This document shows, one piece after another, positions 26,954-34,475 of a stretch of 46,022 nucleotides of DNA; position 1 is the stretch's first letter, and every line of letters starts with the position of its first letter. The notes beneath the pieces were generated by a model. The model worked only from the letters and a program-made list of their open reading frames with translations. It was not told the DNA's origin and did not search any database. The DNA comes from Sphingomonadales bacterium (GTDB lineage Bacteria; Pseudomonadota; Alphaproteobacteria; Sphingomonadales; Sphingomonadaceae). Location: positions 1 through 46,022 of the forward strand of contig JAAURJ010000021.1 of the NCBI GenBank assembly GCA_012032285.1. Reading direction: 5' to 3'. Made by a program: the position numbers and the translations under genes.

Positions 26954-27233
26954 AAATATCCGTTCCTTCCAATTGCCGCTTTGCAAGGATCAGCGCGGCC
27001 GGGCTGACATCAATGGCAACCGCGCAGGCAAGCAGATCAGGTTCATGACTTTCCAGAAAGCCTAGCACTGCTGCTTGCAATCCTGTATCGCCTATCCCGT
27101 AGCGCAGGCCATCCGGCGTCAGGCCGGTCAGCGCCAAAAGCCGCTGCGCCCGGTTATCATCGCCCAAGGCCCATGCCAGCGCCTGTATCGCTAGCACCGA
27201 AGGATCGCCAATATTTTGATTTAATTTTTGCAC
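26946..27233 (-). CDS. DUF3572 family protein
   Basis: This 95-residue all-helical protein has the DUF3572 core 'AIQALAWALGDDNRAQRLLALTGLTPDGLR' and 'FLESHEPDLLACA'. It appears to start at GTG 27233 without a clear ribosome binding site. DUF3572 genes are commonly found divergent to divK in alphaproteobacteria, as here. It is the first gene of the minus cluster. Molecular function is unknown. Confidence 0.82.
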   Translation of the reverse strand: MQKLNQNIGDPSVLAIQALAWALGDDNRAQRLLALTGLTPDGLRYGIGDTGLQAAVLGFLESHEPDLLACAVAIDVSPAALILAKRQLEGTDIYG

Positions 27234-27284
27234 AGGCTCTGTTTAAGACTTGCCAGCCCAAGGGCAAGGTGGGAAAGATGCCAT

Positions 27285-27650
27285 ATGCCAAAAAAAGTGA
27301 TGATCGTTGAAGATAATGAGTTGAATCTGAAATTGTTCACCGATCTTCTTGCCGCGCATAAATTTATCGTGGAAGGCGTCAAGGATGGACGGCTTGCGCT
27401 GGAACAAGCGAAAATGTTCGCCCCCGACCTTGTCATCATGGACATACAATTGCCGCATGTCAGCGGCCTCGATTTGATTGAGGCCATGCAAAAAGATGCT
27501 GCGCTGAAATCCATCCCCGTCCTCGCTGTCACCGCTTATGCGGGCAAGGGCGACGAAGACCGCATCATGGCTGCAGGTGCACGCGGATATTTGTCCAAAC
27601 CGGTATCTGTTATGAAATTCTTGGAGGCGGTAAACGGCATATTGGGGTGA
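27285..27650 (+). CDS. divK: Single-domain response regulator DivK
   Basis: From ATG 27285 this is a 121-residue receiver domain without an output domain. Acidic pocket residues Glu9 and Asp10 ('VEDNELN'), phosphoacceptor Asp53 ('VIMDIQLP'), the Thr of 'VTAYAGKGDEDR' and the Lys of 'GYLSKPV' are all present. The sequence and the DUF3572 neighbour match alphaproteobacterial DivK, which conveys PleC/DivJ phosphorylation to DivL-CckA in cell-cycle control. No pleD follows, unlike the Caulobacter arrangement. GGGAAAG lies upstream of the start. Confidence 0.9.
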   Translation: MPKKVMIVEDNELNLKLFTDLLAAHKFIVEGVKDGRLALEQAKMFAPDLVIMDIQLPHVSGLDLIEAMQKDAALKSIPVLAVTAYAGKGDEDRIMAAGARGYLSKPVSVMKFLEAVNGILG

Positions 27651-27669
27651 TGGGCGGCAGTGCTAGCTC

Positions 27670-28494
27670 CTATTCTGCAACCCTCAAATCAACCGGTTTA
27701 CCGCGCTTATATCCCAATAATCCCGATATTGGGGCCAAACGATTGATACTAGCTGCGCCCGGTTCATAATATTGCTTGATAACCTCAAACCGGGCAGGTT
27801 CAATCGGGAGTGCCTTTAAAAAATCAGGATAGACCACATCTTCTGCAACGGGGACCAGTGCCTGGCCGAAGATATAACCATAGTTAAACATGGAAGGCCC
27901 AAGATTATCTTCCAAATGTGGTAAAGGAGATTTTTTGTGTACCTTATCCGTATAGACTGAACCCATATCTGTTATAATGCCAGCTTTCACTTCAAAACCG
28001 ACTGTTCCCAAACAGTTGCACGTCACCAAAGTGTTGCTCATATTAGTGCTGCCATAAAGTATATATTTCCCGATCGGCACCTCAAGCAAGATAGTTCGCA
28101 TATTACCGTCGGTCAGAAATTCCTTTGAGGAAGCAACGAAACTATTCGCTTTGCCTTCATAATCAAAAGAAAATTGTTCTATCGTAGGTACCTGATTGTT
28201 TTGTGCTTTCTTCTGTAAATCAGGCAAAGCTTTTTCATAAGCGGCCTTTTTCGCCTTTTGATAATCAGCAAGCTCTTCCTCATTGGGAATGCGTAAAAAA
28301 ACAGGCTGCAACGTAAACAATCCGGTTTTTGCGGTACTTGTGCGCAAAAGGATATAAGCCATATCATTTTTTAACTGCGTTGGAGCAGATACTAGCTGAG
28401 TGACGCCTGCATTGTCTTTATCTTTGGCCTGCGCCTGAGAAGAAAAAGCCAAAATGACGAGCACAGAAATTGACCCGATCAGTTTCCTAATCAT
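27670..28494 (-). CDS. Secreted protein of unknown function
   Basis: This 274-residue protein has a signal peptide ending 'SQAQA' near residue 23. I recognise no family. It contains a helical, charged central segment (about residues 75-105), then a beta-rich part with 'IPIGKYILYGSTN'-like wording ('VPIGKYILYGSTNMS'), a Cys pair 'VTCNCLGTVGFEV' and 'ITDMGSVY'. This resembles outer-surface or periplasmic sensor-like proteins that report a cell-surface quantity. The start overlaps the stop of the upstream unknown gene by eight bases, so the two are coupled. Base composition here is more AT-rich than its neighbours, which suggests a later arrival. Confidence 0.7.
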   Translation of the reverse strand: MIRKLIGSISVLVILAFSSQAQAKDKDNAGVTQLVSAPTQLKNDMAYILLRTSTAKTGLFTLQPVFLRIPNEEELADYQKAKKAAYEKALPDLQKKAQNNQVPTIEQFSFDYEGKANSFVASSKEFLTDGNMRTILLEVPIGKYILYGSTNMSNTLVTCNCLGTVGFEVKAGIITDMGSVYTDKVHKKSPLPHLEDNLGPSMFNYGYIFGQALVPVAEDVVYPDFLKALPIEPARFEVIKQYYEPGAASINRLAPISGLLGYKRGKPVDLRVAE

Positions 28495-29073
28495 CTTCTA
28501 CCACCTCATCCTGGGGTTTGGGACCTGTAGCCAGTTTTGCCTGAACAATTAAAATCTTGGCTTCTTCGCCTTCATTAATTTCATCAAAAGTCTTTTCTGG
28601 GATTGCATATCGGACATAGCCTCGCGTTCCCATGCATCGGCGCATCTTATTGCTGCGAACCCCACGCTCGGCTTTAGGCGAGATAATCGCTATTAAAACA
28701 GCGCCAACTAGTCCATATTGCGGATATTGTGCGTAAACAGGGCGCTGATAGGTTTCTGTCCATGGAATAAAACCCGGAAGCGCTACTCCCCCGCCAACAC
28801 GCAGATATCCCCGGCATTCAACGAAATCCTGATATGCATCGGCAAAGCTGATATCTGGATTGTGGAAATAATAGAATTTATAGCCTTGCTTGCGCACCTT
28901 TGGGTCATTGGAAGGCGTAACATCGGGAACGCTAACCGTTTCTGGATCGGGCAGTGCAGATGCTGTTCCAATCGCCGGGCTTTCAACAGCCTGGTCGGCC
29001 GGAGCCTCATCCTGCCCATAGGCGGCAGGCGCGATCAGTAGGCAGAGCGCGGCAGAATTACCGACTTTAGCAT
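28487..29073 (-). CDS. Secreted protein of unknown function; frameshift in signal peptide at about 29058
   Basis: The downstream frame is open from about 29057 to 28487, but an ATG with AGGGG upstream exists only in another frame at 29073. Adding one base at the TT of 29058-29059 gives a sensible signal peptide, 'MLKSV-N-SAALCLLIAPAAYGQ', joined to the mature protein of about 170 residues. A GTG at 28897 is the alternative, internal start. The mature part has 'RKQGYKFYYFHNPDISFADAYQDFVECRGYLRVGGG', a hydrophobic Gly/Ile-rich segment ('GLVGAVLIAIIS') and 'MRRCMGTRGYVRYAIPEKTF'. The last block resembles membrane-associated glycine-zipper-like lipoproteins that carry a 'CM..RGY' motif. Function is unknown. 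It is coupled to the next gene. Confidence 0.65.
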
Positions 29074-29144
29074 ATATTCCCCTAACGAACAGGGGGCATT
29101 ATTTTCACACTATGCGGGCCTTCGCAACGATAATTTTTGCCACG

Positions 29145-29170
29145 AAAAAAGGCGCCCAAAAGCGCCCTTA
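29145..29170 (-). terminator. Rho-independent terminator after rpmG
   Basis: On the minus strand AAGGGCGC-TTTTGG-GCGCCTTT forms an eight-pair stem (one G-U) with a six-base loop and runs into a further T tract. It starts about 28 bases after the rpmG stop codon and separates rpmG from the unknown secreted pair. Confidence 0.8.
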
Positions 29171-29197
29171 TTCATCATTTCAAACAGGCTTTACGCC

Positions 29198-29365
29198 TTA
29201 TTTGATTTTGGCTTCCTTAAATTCCACGTGCTTGCGAACAACGGGATCATATTTACGGAAAGACATTTTTTCGGTGGTGTTGCGCGGGTTTTTCTTCGTG
29301 GTGTAGAAAAAGCCAGTGTCAGCGGTGCTGAGCAATTTGATCTTGATAGTGGCTGGCTTCGCCAT
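29198..29365 (-). CDS. rpmG: 50S ribosomal protein bL33
   Basis: The minus-strand reading gives a 55-residue basic protein beginning '[20 protein letters not shown]' and ending 'EFKEAKIK', which is bL33 at normal length. The CxxC zinc pairs are absent, so it is the zinc-independent (C-minus) form. It is a component of the large ribosomal subunit near the E site. In related alphaproteobacteria rpmG lies close to divK, as here. A clear intrinsic terminator follows. Confidence 0.93.
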   Translation of the reverse strand: MAKPATIKIKLLSTADTGFFYTTKKNPRNTTEKMSFRKYDPVVRKHVEFKEAKIK

Positions 29366-29576
29366 GGCCCATTCCTTTGTTTTGCAGATGCGTAAAAATA
29401 AAGGGGCAATGCCTGCCCCGTTTCAATCGCGGGCTATTGTCCTTTATGGCGGGATAAGTCAACCCTTTTGAATCAAATAAGCCCCTTTCCGGCCCTTTTT
29501 ACCGAATATTAACCATCTTGTCCGATGGTGCATGGGGGGAGATAAGGATGATCTTCCATAGAGCGGGGGCAGCATT

Positions 29577-29912
29577 ATGGATTTTGACAATGATCGTTTG
29601 TTACTGGCGAGAGCCACGCTTTCCGACCTTGTCGAGGCGCTTCGCCTGACTCATTTTGACAATAGCCCAGTGTTGTTCCTGACCCGGCTTGAGGCCATAC
29701 GCGAAACCGCAAAGATACAGCGTTTTGACGCCGTTGCCGAAATCGCTGCTTCTTTTGAAGATGCGATGCAGCGCGTTATCAGGCGGGGCGGAGCCGAATC
29801 GGTGATTGAAAGCTATCTGGAAATCCTGCGCGAGGCGATTGGTTGTTCCAATCTGGATGCGGTCATCGCCGAATCATTATTGGCATCGGTCGCCATCCGT
29901 TTGCGGGCGTAA
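29577..29912 (+). CDS. Small helical protein of unknown function
   Basis: This 111-residue protein is predicted all-helical, acidic to neutral, without signal or membrane segments. It starts at ATG 29577 after a GGGGG stretch. The sequence 'IRETAKIQRFDAVAEIAASFEDAMQRVI' resembles histidine-phosphotransfer-type bundles in layout, but no conserved phosphorylatable His is visible. It lies 41 bases before the GDT1-family gene. It is probably a real, lineage-restricted gene, with no assignable function. Confidence 0.6.
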   Translation: MDFDNDRLLLARATLSDLVEALRLTHFDNSPVLFLTRLEAIRETAKIQRFDAVAEIAASFEDAMQRVIRRGGAESVIESYLEILREAIGCSNLDAVIAESLLASVAIRLRA

Positions 29913-29953
29913 TCACGGCCATTATCTTAACCAAATTCTGTTAACATCGGCAT

Positions 29954-30520
29954 ATGGACAATATGCTTGCCACTTTTTTTGCCGTTCTGGTGGCCGAAAT
30001 GGGCGATCGCAGCCAGATTTTGGCCGCCGCGCTTGCCATACGTTTTGGCGATGACCGGCGGATATTGGCGGGGCTGATGCTCGCCACCCTGCTGAACTGT
30101 GCGATTAGCGCCGCGGCAGGCTCGGTGATTGATCAATGGATTAGCGAGGAACCGGTCCGGCTTTTCATCGCGCTTGCCTATATTTTTGCAGGCACAGGGA
30201 TGCTGATGTGGCGGCGGCCTGTGGATATATTGAGTGGGTGGAAAACCGGCGCGGTCACCACCAGCTTTTTGGGGCTGTTCATCCTGCAACTGGGCGATAA
30301 GAGCCAGTTTCTAATCGCCGCACAGGCGGCGGCAACGCCGTTTTGGGGCTTCACCTTTGCGGGCGGCGTGATCGGTATAATGGCGGCCTGTGTGCCGGCG
30401 ATTTTGCTGCGCGAAAAACTGGCGCAGATTGCCCCCATCAAACGCATCCGGCGTATGGGCGGTGCATTGCTGCTGCTTTGGGGGCTATATCTGGCGCTGG
30501 GTGTTTTCGATCTGGTTTAA
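29954..30520 (+). CDS. TMEM165/GDT1 (UPF0016) family cation transporter
   Basis: This 188-residue protein has about six hydrophobic segments and the two family signature motifs E/Q-x-GD-[KR]-S: 'AEMGDRSQ' near residue 15 and 'LQLGDKSQ' near residue 115. These form the cation pathway in GDT1 proteins. Bacterial members export Mn2+ or exchange Ca2+/Mn2+ for protons at the inner membrane. No yybP-ykoY riboswitch is evident upstream. Confidence 0.87.
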   Translation: MDNMLATFFAVLVAEMGDRSQILAAALAIRFGDDRRILAGLMLATLLNCAISAAAGSVIDQWISEEPVRLFIALAYIFAGTGMLMWRRPVDILSGWKTGAVTTSFLGLFILQLGDKSQFLIAAQAAATPFWGFTFAGGVIGIMAACVPAILLREKLAQIAPIKRIRRMGGALLLLWGLYLALGVFDLV

Positions 30521-30527
30521 GGCTAGC

Positions 30528-31262
30528 TTATTCCTGAAGCCGGGCAACATTGGCGGCAGAAAATTTGCCGCGGCGATCAATTTCAATGTCAAATTCCAAC
30601 CGGTCACCTTGTGTCACCTGACCCACGCCCGAACGTTCGAGGGCGGAGATATGGACAAAAACATCCTCTGCCCCGTCGTCACGCTGAATAAAACCGAATC
30701 CTTTTACATCATTGAAAAATTTCACCGTGCCATTGGCGTGGTCGCCTGCCGCTCCGGGATTACCGCCGCCAGCGGGTGCACGTTCGGAGCGATCGGAGCG
30801 TTCGGGGCGGGGCGCGGCGGCCTCCACCGGCATCGGTTCGCCGTCAATCACAAGGTCGGACGCAGACACTTTACCGCCGCGGTCGACAAGCGTGAATTCG
30901 AGCGGTTGACCTTCGGCCAATCCGGTCAACCCGGCTTGTTCAACCGCGCTGATATGCACAAAAACATCATCGGGTCGGTCATCGCACTGGATAAAACCAA
31001 ATCCTTTTTGTGCGTTAAAAAATTTGACTATTCCTTTGCCGGAACCAACCACTTGTGCGGGCATAGACGTTCCGCGCGGGGCACCGCGTTGGCCGCCGAA
31101 ACCGCCGCCGGAATTAAATCCACCTGCATTATATCCACCGGCCTTGCCGCCGCCAAAATCATTTCCAAATGCGGGTGCAGCCTGATAGCCATCATAACTT
31201 TCGTCACCAAAACTATCTCTTTTGTCCCGGCCCCTGCCGCGCCGTTTGCGATCAAAACTCAT
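30528..31262 (-). CDS. Double cold-shock-domain protein with glycine-rich N terminus
   Basis: From ATG 31262 this 244-residue protein has a basic Arg/Lys-rich start ('FDRKRRGRGRDKR') and a Gly-rich disordered region (about residues 25-70). Two cold-shock domains follow at about 75-140 and 170-240. Each carries RNP1 'KGFGFIQ' and RNP2 'VFVHISA'. Such tandem CSD proteins are common in alphaproteobacteria and act as RNA chaperones. The basic/Gly-rich tail, which may add nucleic acid affinity, is longer than usual. The upstream non-coding leader exceeds 100 bases, as is common for cold-shock mRNAs. Confidence 0.87.
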   Translation of the reverse strand: MSFDRKRRGRGRDKRDSFGDESYDGYQAAPAFGNDFGGGKAGGYNAGGFNSGGGFGGQRGAPRGTSMPAQVVGSGKGIVKFFNAQKGFGFIQCDDRPDDVFVHISAVEQAGLTGLAEGQPLEFTLVDRGGKVSASDLVIDGEPMPVEAAAPRPERSDRSERAPAGGGNPGAAGDHANGTVKFFNDVKGFGFIQRDDGAEDVFVHISALERSGVGQVTQGDRLEFDIEIDRRGKFSAANVARLQE

Positions 31263-31397
31263 AATTACTCTATTACTTCCCCGACGCCCGACCACTTCGG
31301 CAAATGCAGTCAAGGGCGACACTGCCTGCATCTGTAAACAGGGAACCTCAACCCCATTAGCCCTGTGCATAACCTATTAACGCCGCAGGGTATAGCA

Positions 31398-31409
31398 CTA
31401 TTATAATAG
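31398..31409. promoter_or_regulatory. 12-bp perfect palindrome containing -10-like TATAAT on both strands
   Basis: CTATTATAATAG is its own reverse complement and includes TATAAT on each strand. It lies between the divergent cold-shock gene (start 31262) and RNase D gene (start 31569). It could supply -10 elements in both directions. No matching consensus -35 box was found. Confidence 0.35.
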
Positions 31410-31568
31410 GCCATAGCCGCTATTATCCCTTTATATTGCAGCATTATGGCAATAGCTTGCCCTTGCCATGGCGTCCGGGTTGGTGCATTGCCCGGAAATT
31501 GGCGTTTATGGGTGTTTAGCAGAACCGCCCATCATCGCGCCCGAGTCGCAAAATAGTAAGGCCTGTTA

Positions 31569-32186
31569 ATGTCCATTTTTTTCCACGAAGACGATTTACC
31601 CGAAAATATACTGGCCGATGGTCCGGTTGCGGTGGATACCGAAACCATGGGGCTGATTACCCCAAGGGACCGGCTGTGCTTGCTGCAAATATCCGATGGC
31701 AATGGCGATGAACATCTGGTGCGTTTTGGCGCAAATAGCGATTATGCCGCGCCGAATCTGCGGGCCGTTCTGGCCGATCCTGCACGGTTGAAGCTGTTTC
31801 ATTTTGCTCGTTTCGATCTGGCCGCGATCGAACATTATCTGAAGGTAACAGCGGCGCCGGTTTTCTGCACCAAAATCGCTTCGCGCCTGACCCGCACCTA
31901 TACTGATCGCCATGGGCTGAAGGAGTTGGTCAAGGAAATGCTGGGACAGGATATCAGCAAGCAGCAGCAATCGAGCGATTGGGGCGGAGACAGTCTGTCC
32001 GATGCGCAAAAAGATTATGCGGCGAGCGATGTGCGCTATCTACACCGGCTGCACGCGCAGTTCACCGAAAGGTTGGAGCGCGAGGGGCGCAGCGCATTGG
32101 CGCAGGCCTGTTTCGACTTTCTGCCGCACCGGGCACGACTTGATTTGGCAGGATGGCCGGAAATTGATATATTCGGGCATAGTTGA
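31569..32186 (+). CDS. rnd: Ribonuclease D
   Basis: This 205-residue 3'-5' exonuclease of the DEDDy class has Exo I 'VAVDTETMGL' (Asp, Glu), Exo II 'FHFARFDLAAI' and Exo III 'DYAASDVRYLHRL' (Tyr, Asp). It lacks the HRDC domains of E. coli RNase D, which is normal for the short alphaproteobacterial form. It trims the 3' ends of tRNA and other structured RNA. The lptC gene starts 55 bases downstream. Confidence 0.9.
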   Translation: MSIFFHEDDLPENILADGPVAVDTETMGLITPRDRLCLLQISDGNGDEHLVRFGANSDYAAPNLRAVLADPARLKLFHFARFDLAAIEHYLKVTAAPVFCTKIASRLTRTYTDRHGLKELVKEMLGQDISKQQQSSDWGGDSLSDAQKDYAASDVRYLHRLHAQFTERLEREGRSALAQACFDFLPHRARLDLAGWPEIDIFGHS

Positions 32187-32241
32187 TTGGCGCACCGTTT
32201 CATCGCGCATTAGGCAGCAGTAGAACAATAGAGTAAAGCAA

Positions 32242-32970
32242 ATGTCTGACCTTGCCGACCGGCAAAAAACACAGCGGCAGCATTGGGCCGCACCGGGCAG
32301 CCGCCATGACCGGTTGATCCGGGCGCTGCGCGTGATCTTGCCCAGCATTATTGGCATATTGCTTGCGCTTTTGACCTTCAGCCCGTTTACCAACAGCAAT
32401 GAATTGAGCTTTGTTCTCGACAAGGACCGGGTCAATATGGCCGCCGAACGGATGCGGATCAGCGAGGCGCTGTATCGCGGTGAAGACAGCAAGGGGCGGC
32501 CGTTTTCGCTGCGGGCGGGCAGCGCGGTTCAGAAAAGCTCCGCCGAACCTGTTATCCGAATGTCGGATTTGTCAGCGCGTATTTTATTGGATGACGGTCC
32601 GGCGGCTTTGGTCGCGGGGCAAGGCGCCTATGATCTTGACGCCGAAACCATGCGGGTGAACGGGCCGCTATCGGTCAAATCATCGGACGGATATTCGTTG
32701 CTCGCCAATAATGTCCTATTGACCCTGAAAACTCAGATTTTGCGCAGCAACGGCACTGTTTCTTTCACCGGAAAGGATGGCTATGCGCTCACCGCCAATA
32801 ATGTGCAGGTGAATTTGCCAGAGCGTAATATGCAAAGCTTTGGCCCGGTCCGGGGCAGCACTAAAGTCGGCACTTTCAGCGCCAACAGCATGAGCGCGGA
32901 TATGGACAGCCGTATTGTTACCCTATCGGGCAACGCAAAATTGCGTATCGAAGGAAATGCGTTTAGATAA
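32242..32970 (+). CDS. lptC: LPS export ABC transporter periplasmic protein LptC
   Basis: This 242-residue protein has one N-terminal membrane anchor (about residues 32-52, 'VILPSIIGILLALLTF') and an LptC/OstA-like beta-jelly-roll behind it. It precedes lptA and lptB, the universal LPS-transport order. It anchors to the LptFG permeases and passes LPS to LptA. Its stop codon overlaps the lptA start by one base. Confidence 0.88.
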   Translation: MSDLADRQKTQRQHWAAPGSRHDRLIRALRVILPSIIGILLALLTFSPFTNSNELSFVLDKDRVNMAAERMRISEALYRGEDSKGRPFSLRAGSAVQKSSAEPVIRMSDLSARILLDDGPAALVAGQGAYDLDAETMRVNGPLSVKSSDGYSLLANNVLLTLKTQILRSNGTVSFTGKDGYALTANNVQVNLPERNMQSFGPVRGSTKVGTFSANSMSADMDSRIVTLSGNAKLRIEGNAFR

Positions 32971-33536
32971 TGGCGATGAAAATGCACAAATCCCCTTTCA
33001 AAAGCCCACTGGCTATTATGGCGGCCAGCTTTATCGGCACAGCGGCGCTGATTTCGGTTGCGGTTCCGGCGCAGGTAATCCGCGGCCATAACAGCAATGC
33101 GCCTGTTGATTTCAGCGCGGGCGAGCTGGTTTTGAACGACAAGGCCGACCGCGTTATATTGTCGGGCGGGGCGGTGGTCAGCCAAGCGGGCCTGACCATC
33201 CGTGCGGCGCGGCTGACCGCAGCCTATACCGGCGGAGCAAAGATTGACGTCAACCGTTTTGATGCAGTTGGCGGGGTGCGGATCACCAAAGATGATCTGG
33301 TCGCCACCAGTAACGCCGCGATTTATGATGTCGATGCCGCGCTAATCACGCTGATCGGCAATGTGAACCTGACGCAGGGGCGCAACCGGTTGAACGGCGG
33401 ACGGATTGTGATTGACTTGAATGCGGACCGCACCACCATATCGGGCGGGGCAGGCAATAATGTCGCGCCGGACGGCACGCAAAGCAATAATGGCCGGGTC
33501 AGCGGCACATTCACCGTGCCGCAGCGCAAAAATTAA
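32970..33536 (+). CDS. lptA: LPS transport periplasmic protein LptA
   Basis: This 188-residue protein has a signal peptide (about residues 10-31, cleaved near 'VPAQV') and the OstA/LptA repeat fold 'ADRVILSGGAVVSQAGLTIRAARLTA...GVRITKDDL' followed by 'LIGNVNLTQGRNRLNGGRIVIDL'. It forms the periplasmic bridge that carries LPS to LptDE. It directly follows lptC. The C-terminal tail is Asn/Gly-rich and short. Confidence 0.9.
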   Translation: MAMKMHKSPFKSPLAIMAASFIGTAALISVAVPAQVIRGHNSNAPVDFSAGELVLNDKADRVILSGGAVVSQAGLTIRAARLTAAYTGGAKIDVNRFDAVGGVRITKDDLVATSNAAIYDVDAALITLIGNVNLTQGRNRLNGGRIVIDLNADRTTISGGAGNNVAPDGTQSNNGRVSGTFTVPQRKN

Positions 33537-33665
33537 TTCCCATCAGCTTCGGGATTTTTTTGGGTAGGCATAAATCATGCCAATTGCCAAAGCGCCAAGG
33601 ATAAATTAGCTATTAGCGGCGCATAAGGCGCATTGCGAAATAATAAGGAGCGGCACCGGTTCATT

Positions 33666-34456
33666 ATGGAGATTGTCCAAGGCCTAGACGAAACACACGG
33701 CCCCGCCGCCGACGCCACCACCGCAGCCGGTATGGCATCGGGGCTTGCCGTTGTTTCGATTGCCAAAAGCTATGACAAACGCGCCGTCCTATCCGATGTG
33801 TCGCTGTCGGTAGCGAAGGGTGAGGTGCTGGGCCTGCTTGGTCCCAATGGCGCGGGTAAGACGACCTGTTTCTATTCGATTATGGGGCTGGTCAAACCTG
33901 ATAGCGGGCGGATCATGTTGAACGGAGAGGATATTACCCGCCTGCCCATGTATCGCCGCGCGATATTGGGATTGGGCTATTTGCCGCAGGAAACATCCAT
34001 TTTCCGGGGCATGACGGTGGAGCAGAATATCATGGCCGTGCTGGAAATGGCCGAACCGGATAGAGATGCACAGCAAAGCCGGCTCGATACGCTGCTCGAT
34101 GAATTCGGACTGACGCGGCTGCGCACATCGCCTGCTATGGCGCTGTCGGGCGGGGAAAGGCGGCGCTGTGAAATCGCCCGCGCTTTGGCCGCCAACCCGT
34201 CGATCATGCTGCTTGATGAACCTTTTGCCGGGATTGATCCCTTGTCCATTTCCGATATTCGTGATTTGATCAAGGATTTGAAACCCGCGATATTGGCGTG
34301 CTGATTACCGACCATAATGTGCGCGAAACGCTTGATATTGTAGACCGGGCCTGCATCATTTATGGCGGTCAGGTGCTGTTTGCCGGCACGCCGCAGGCCT
34401 TGGTCGCCGATGCCAATGTGCGCAGGCTTTACCTTGGCGAAAGCTTTGCAATGTAA
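33666..34456 (+). CDS. lptB: LPS export ABC transporter ATP-binding protein LptB; frameshift at 34281-34286
   Basis: Walker A 'GPNGAGKTT', Q-loop region '[11 protein letters not shown]', signature 'LSGGERRR' and Walker B '[13 protein letters not shown]' are intact. The frame ends at 34304 after '[11 protein letters not shown]'. One extra base in the AAACCC run at 34281-34286 restores '[27 protein letters not shown]' with the H-loop His, ending at 34456. The restored length of about 263 residues is normal with a slightly extended N terminus. The ATG at 33666 is preceded by AAGGAG at an unusually long distance (about 15 bases). LptB powers LPS export and is normally essential, so the break is probably a sequencing error. 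Confidence 0.88.
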
Positions 34457-34475
34457 GCCTGCGCAAAGTTAAACC

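Noticed and set aside
33537-33600. T-rich stretch after lptA as a terminator
   Set aside because: The stem is only about four pairs, and lptB is normally co-transcribed with lptA.
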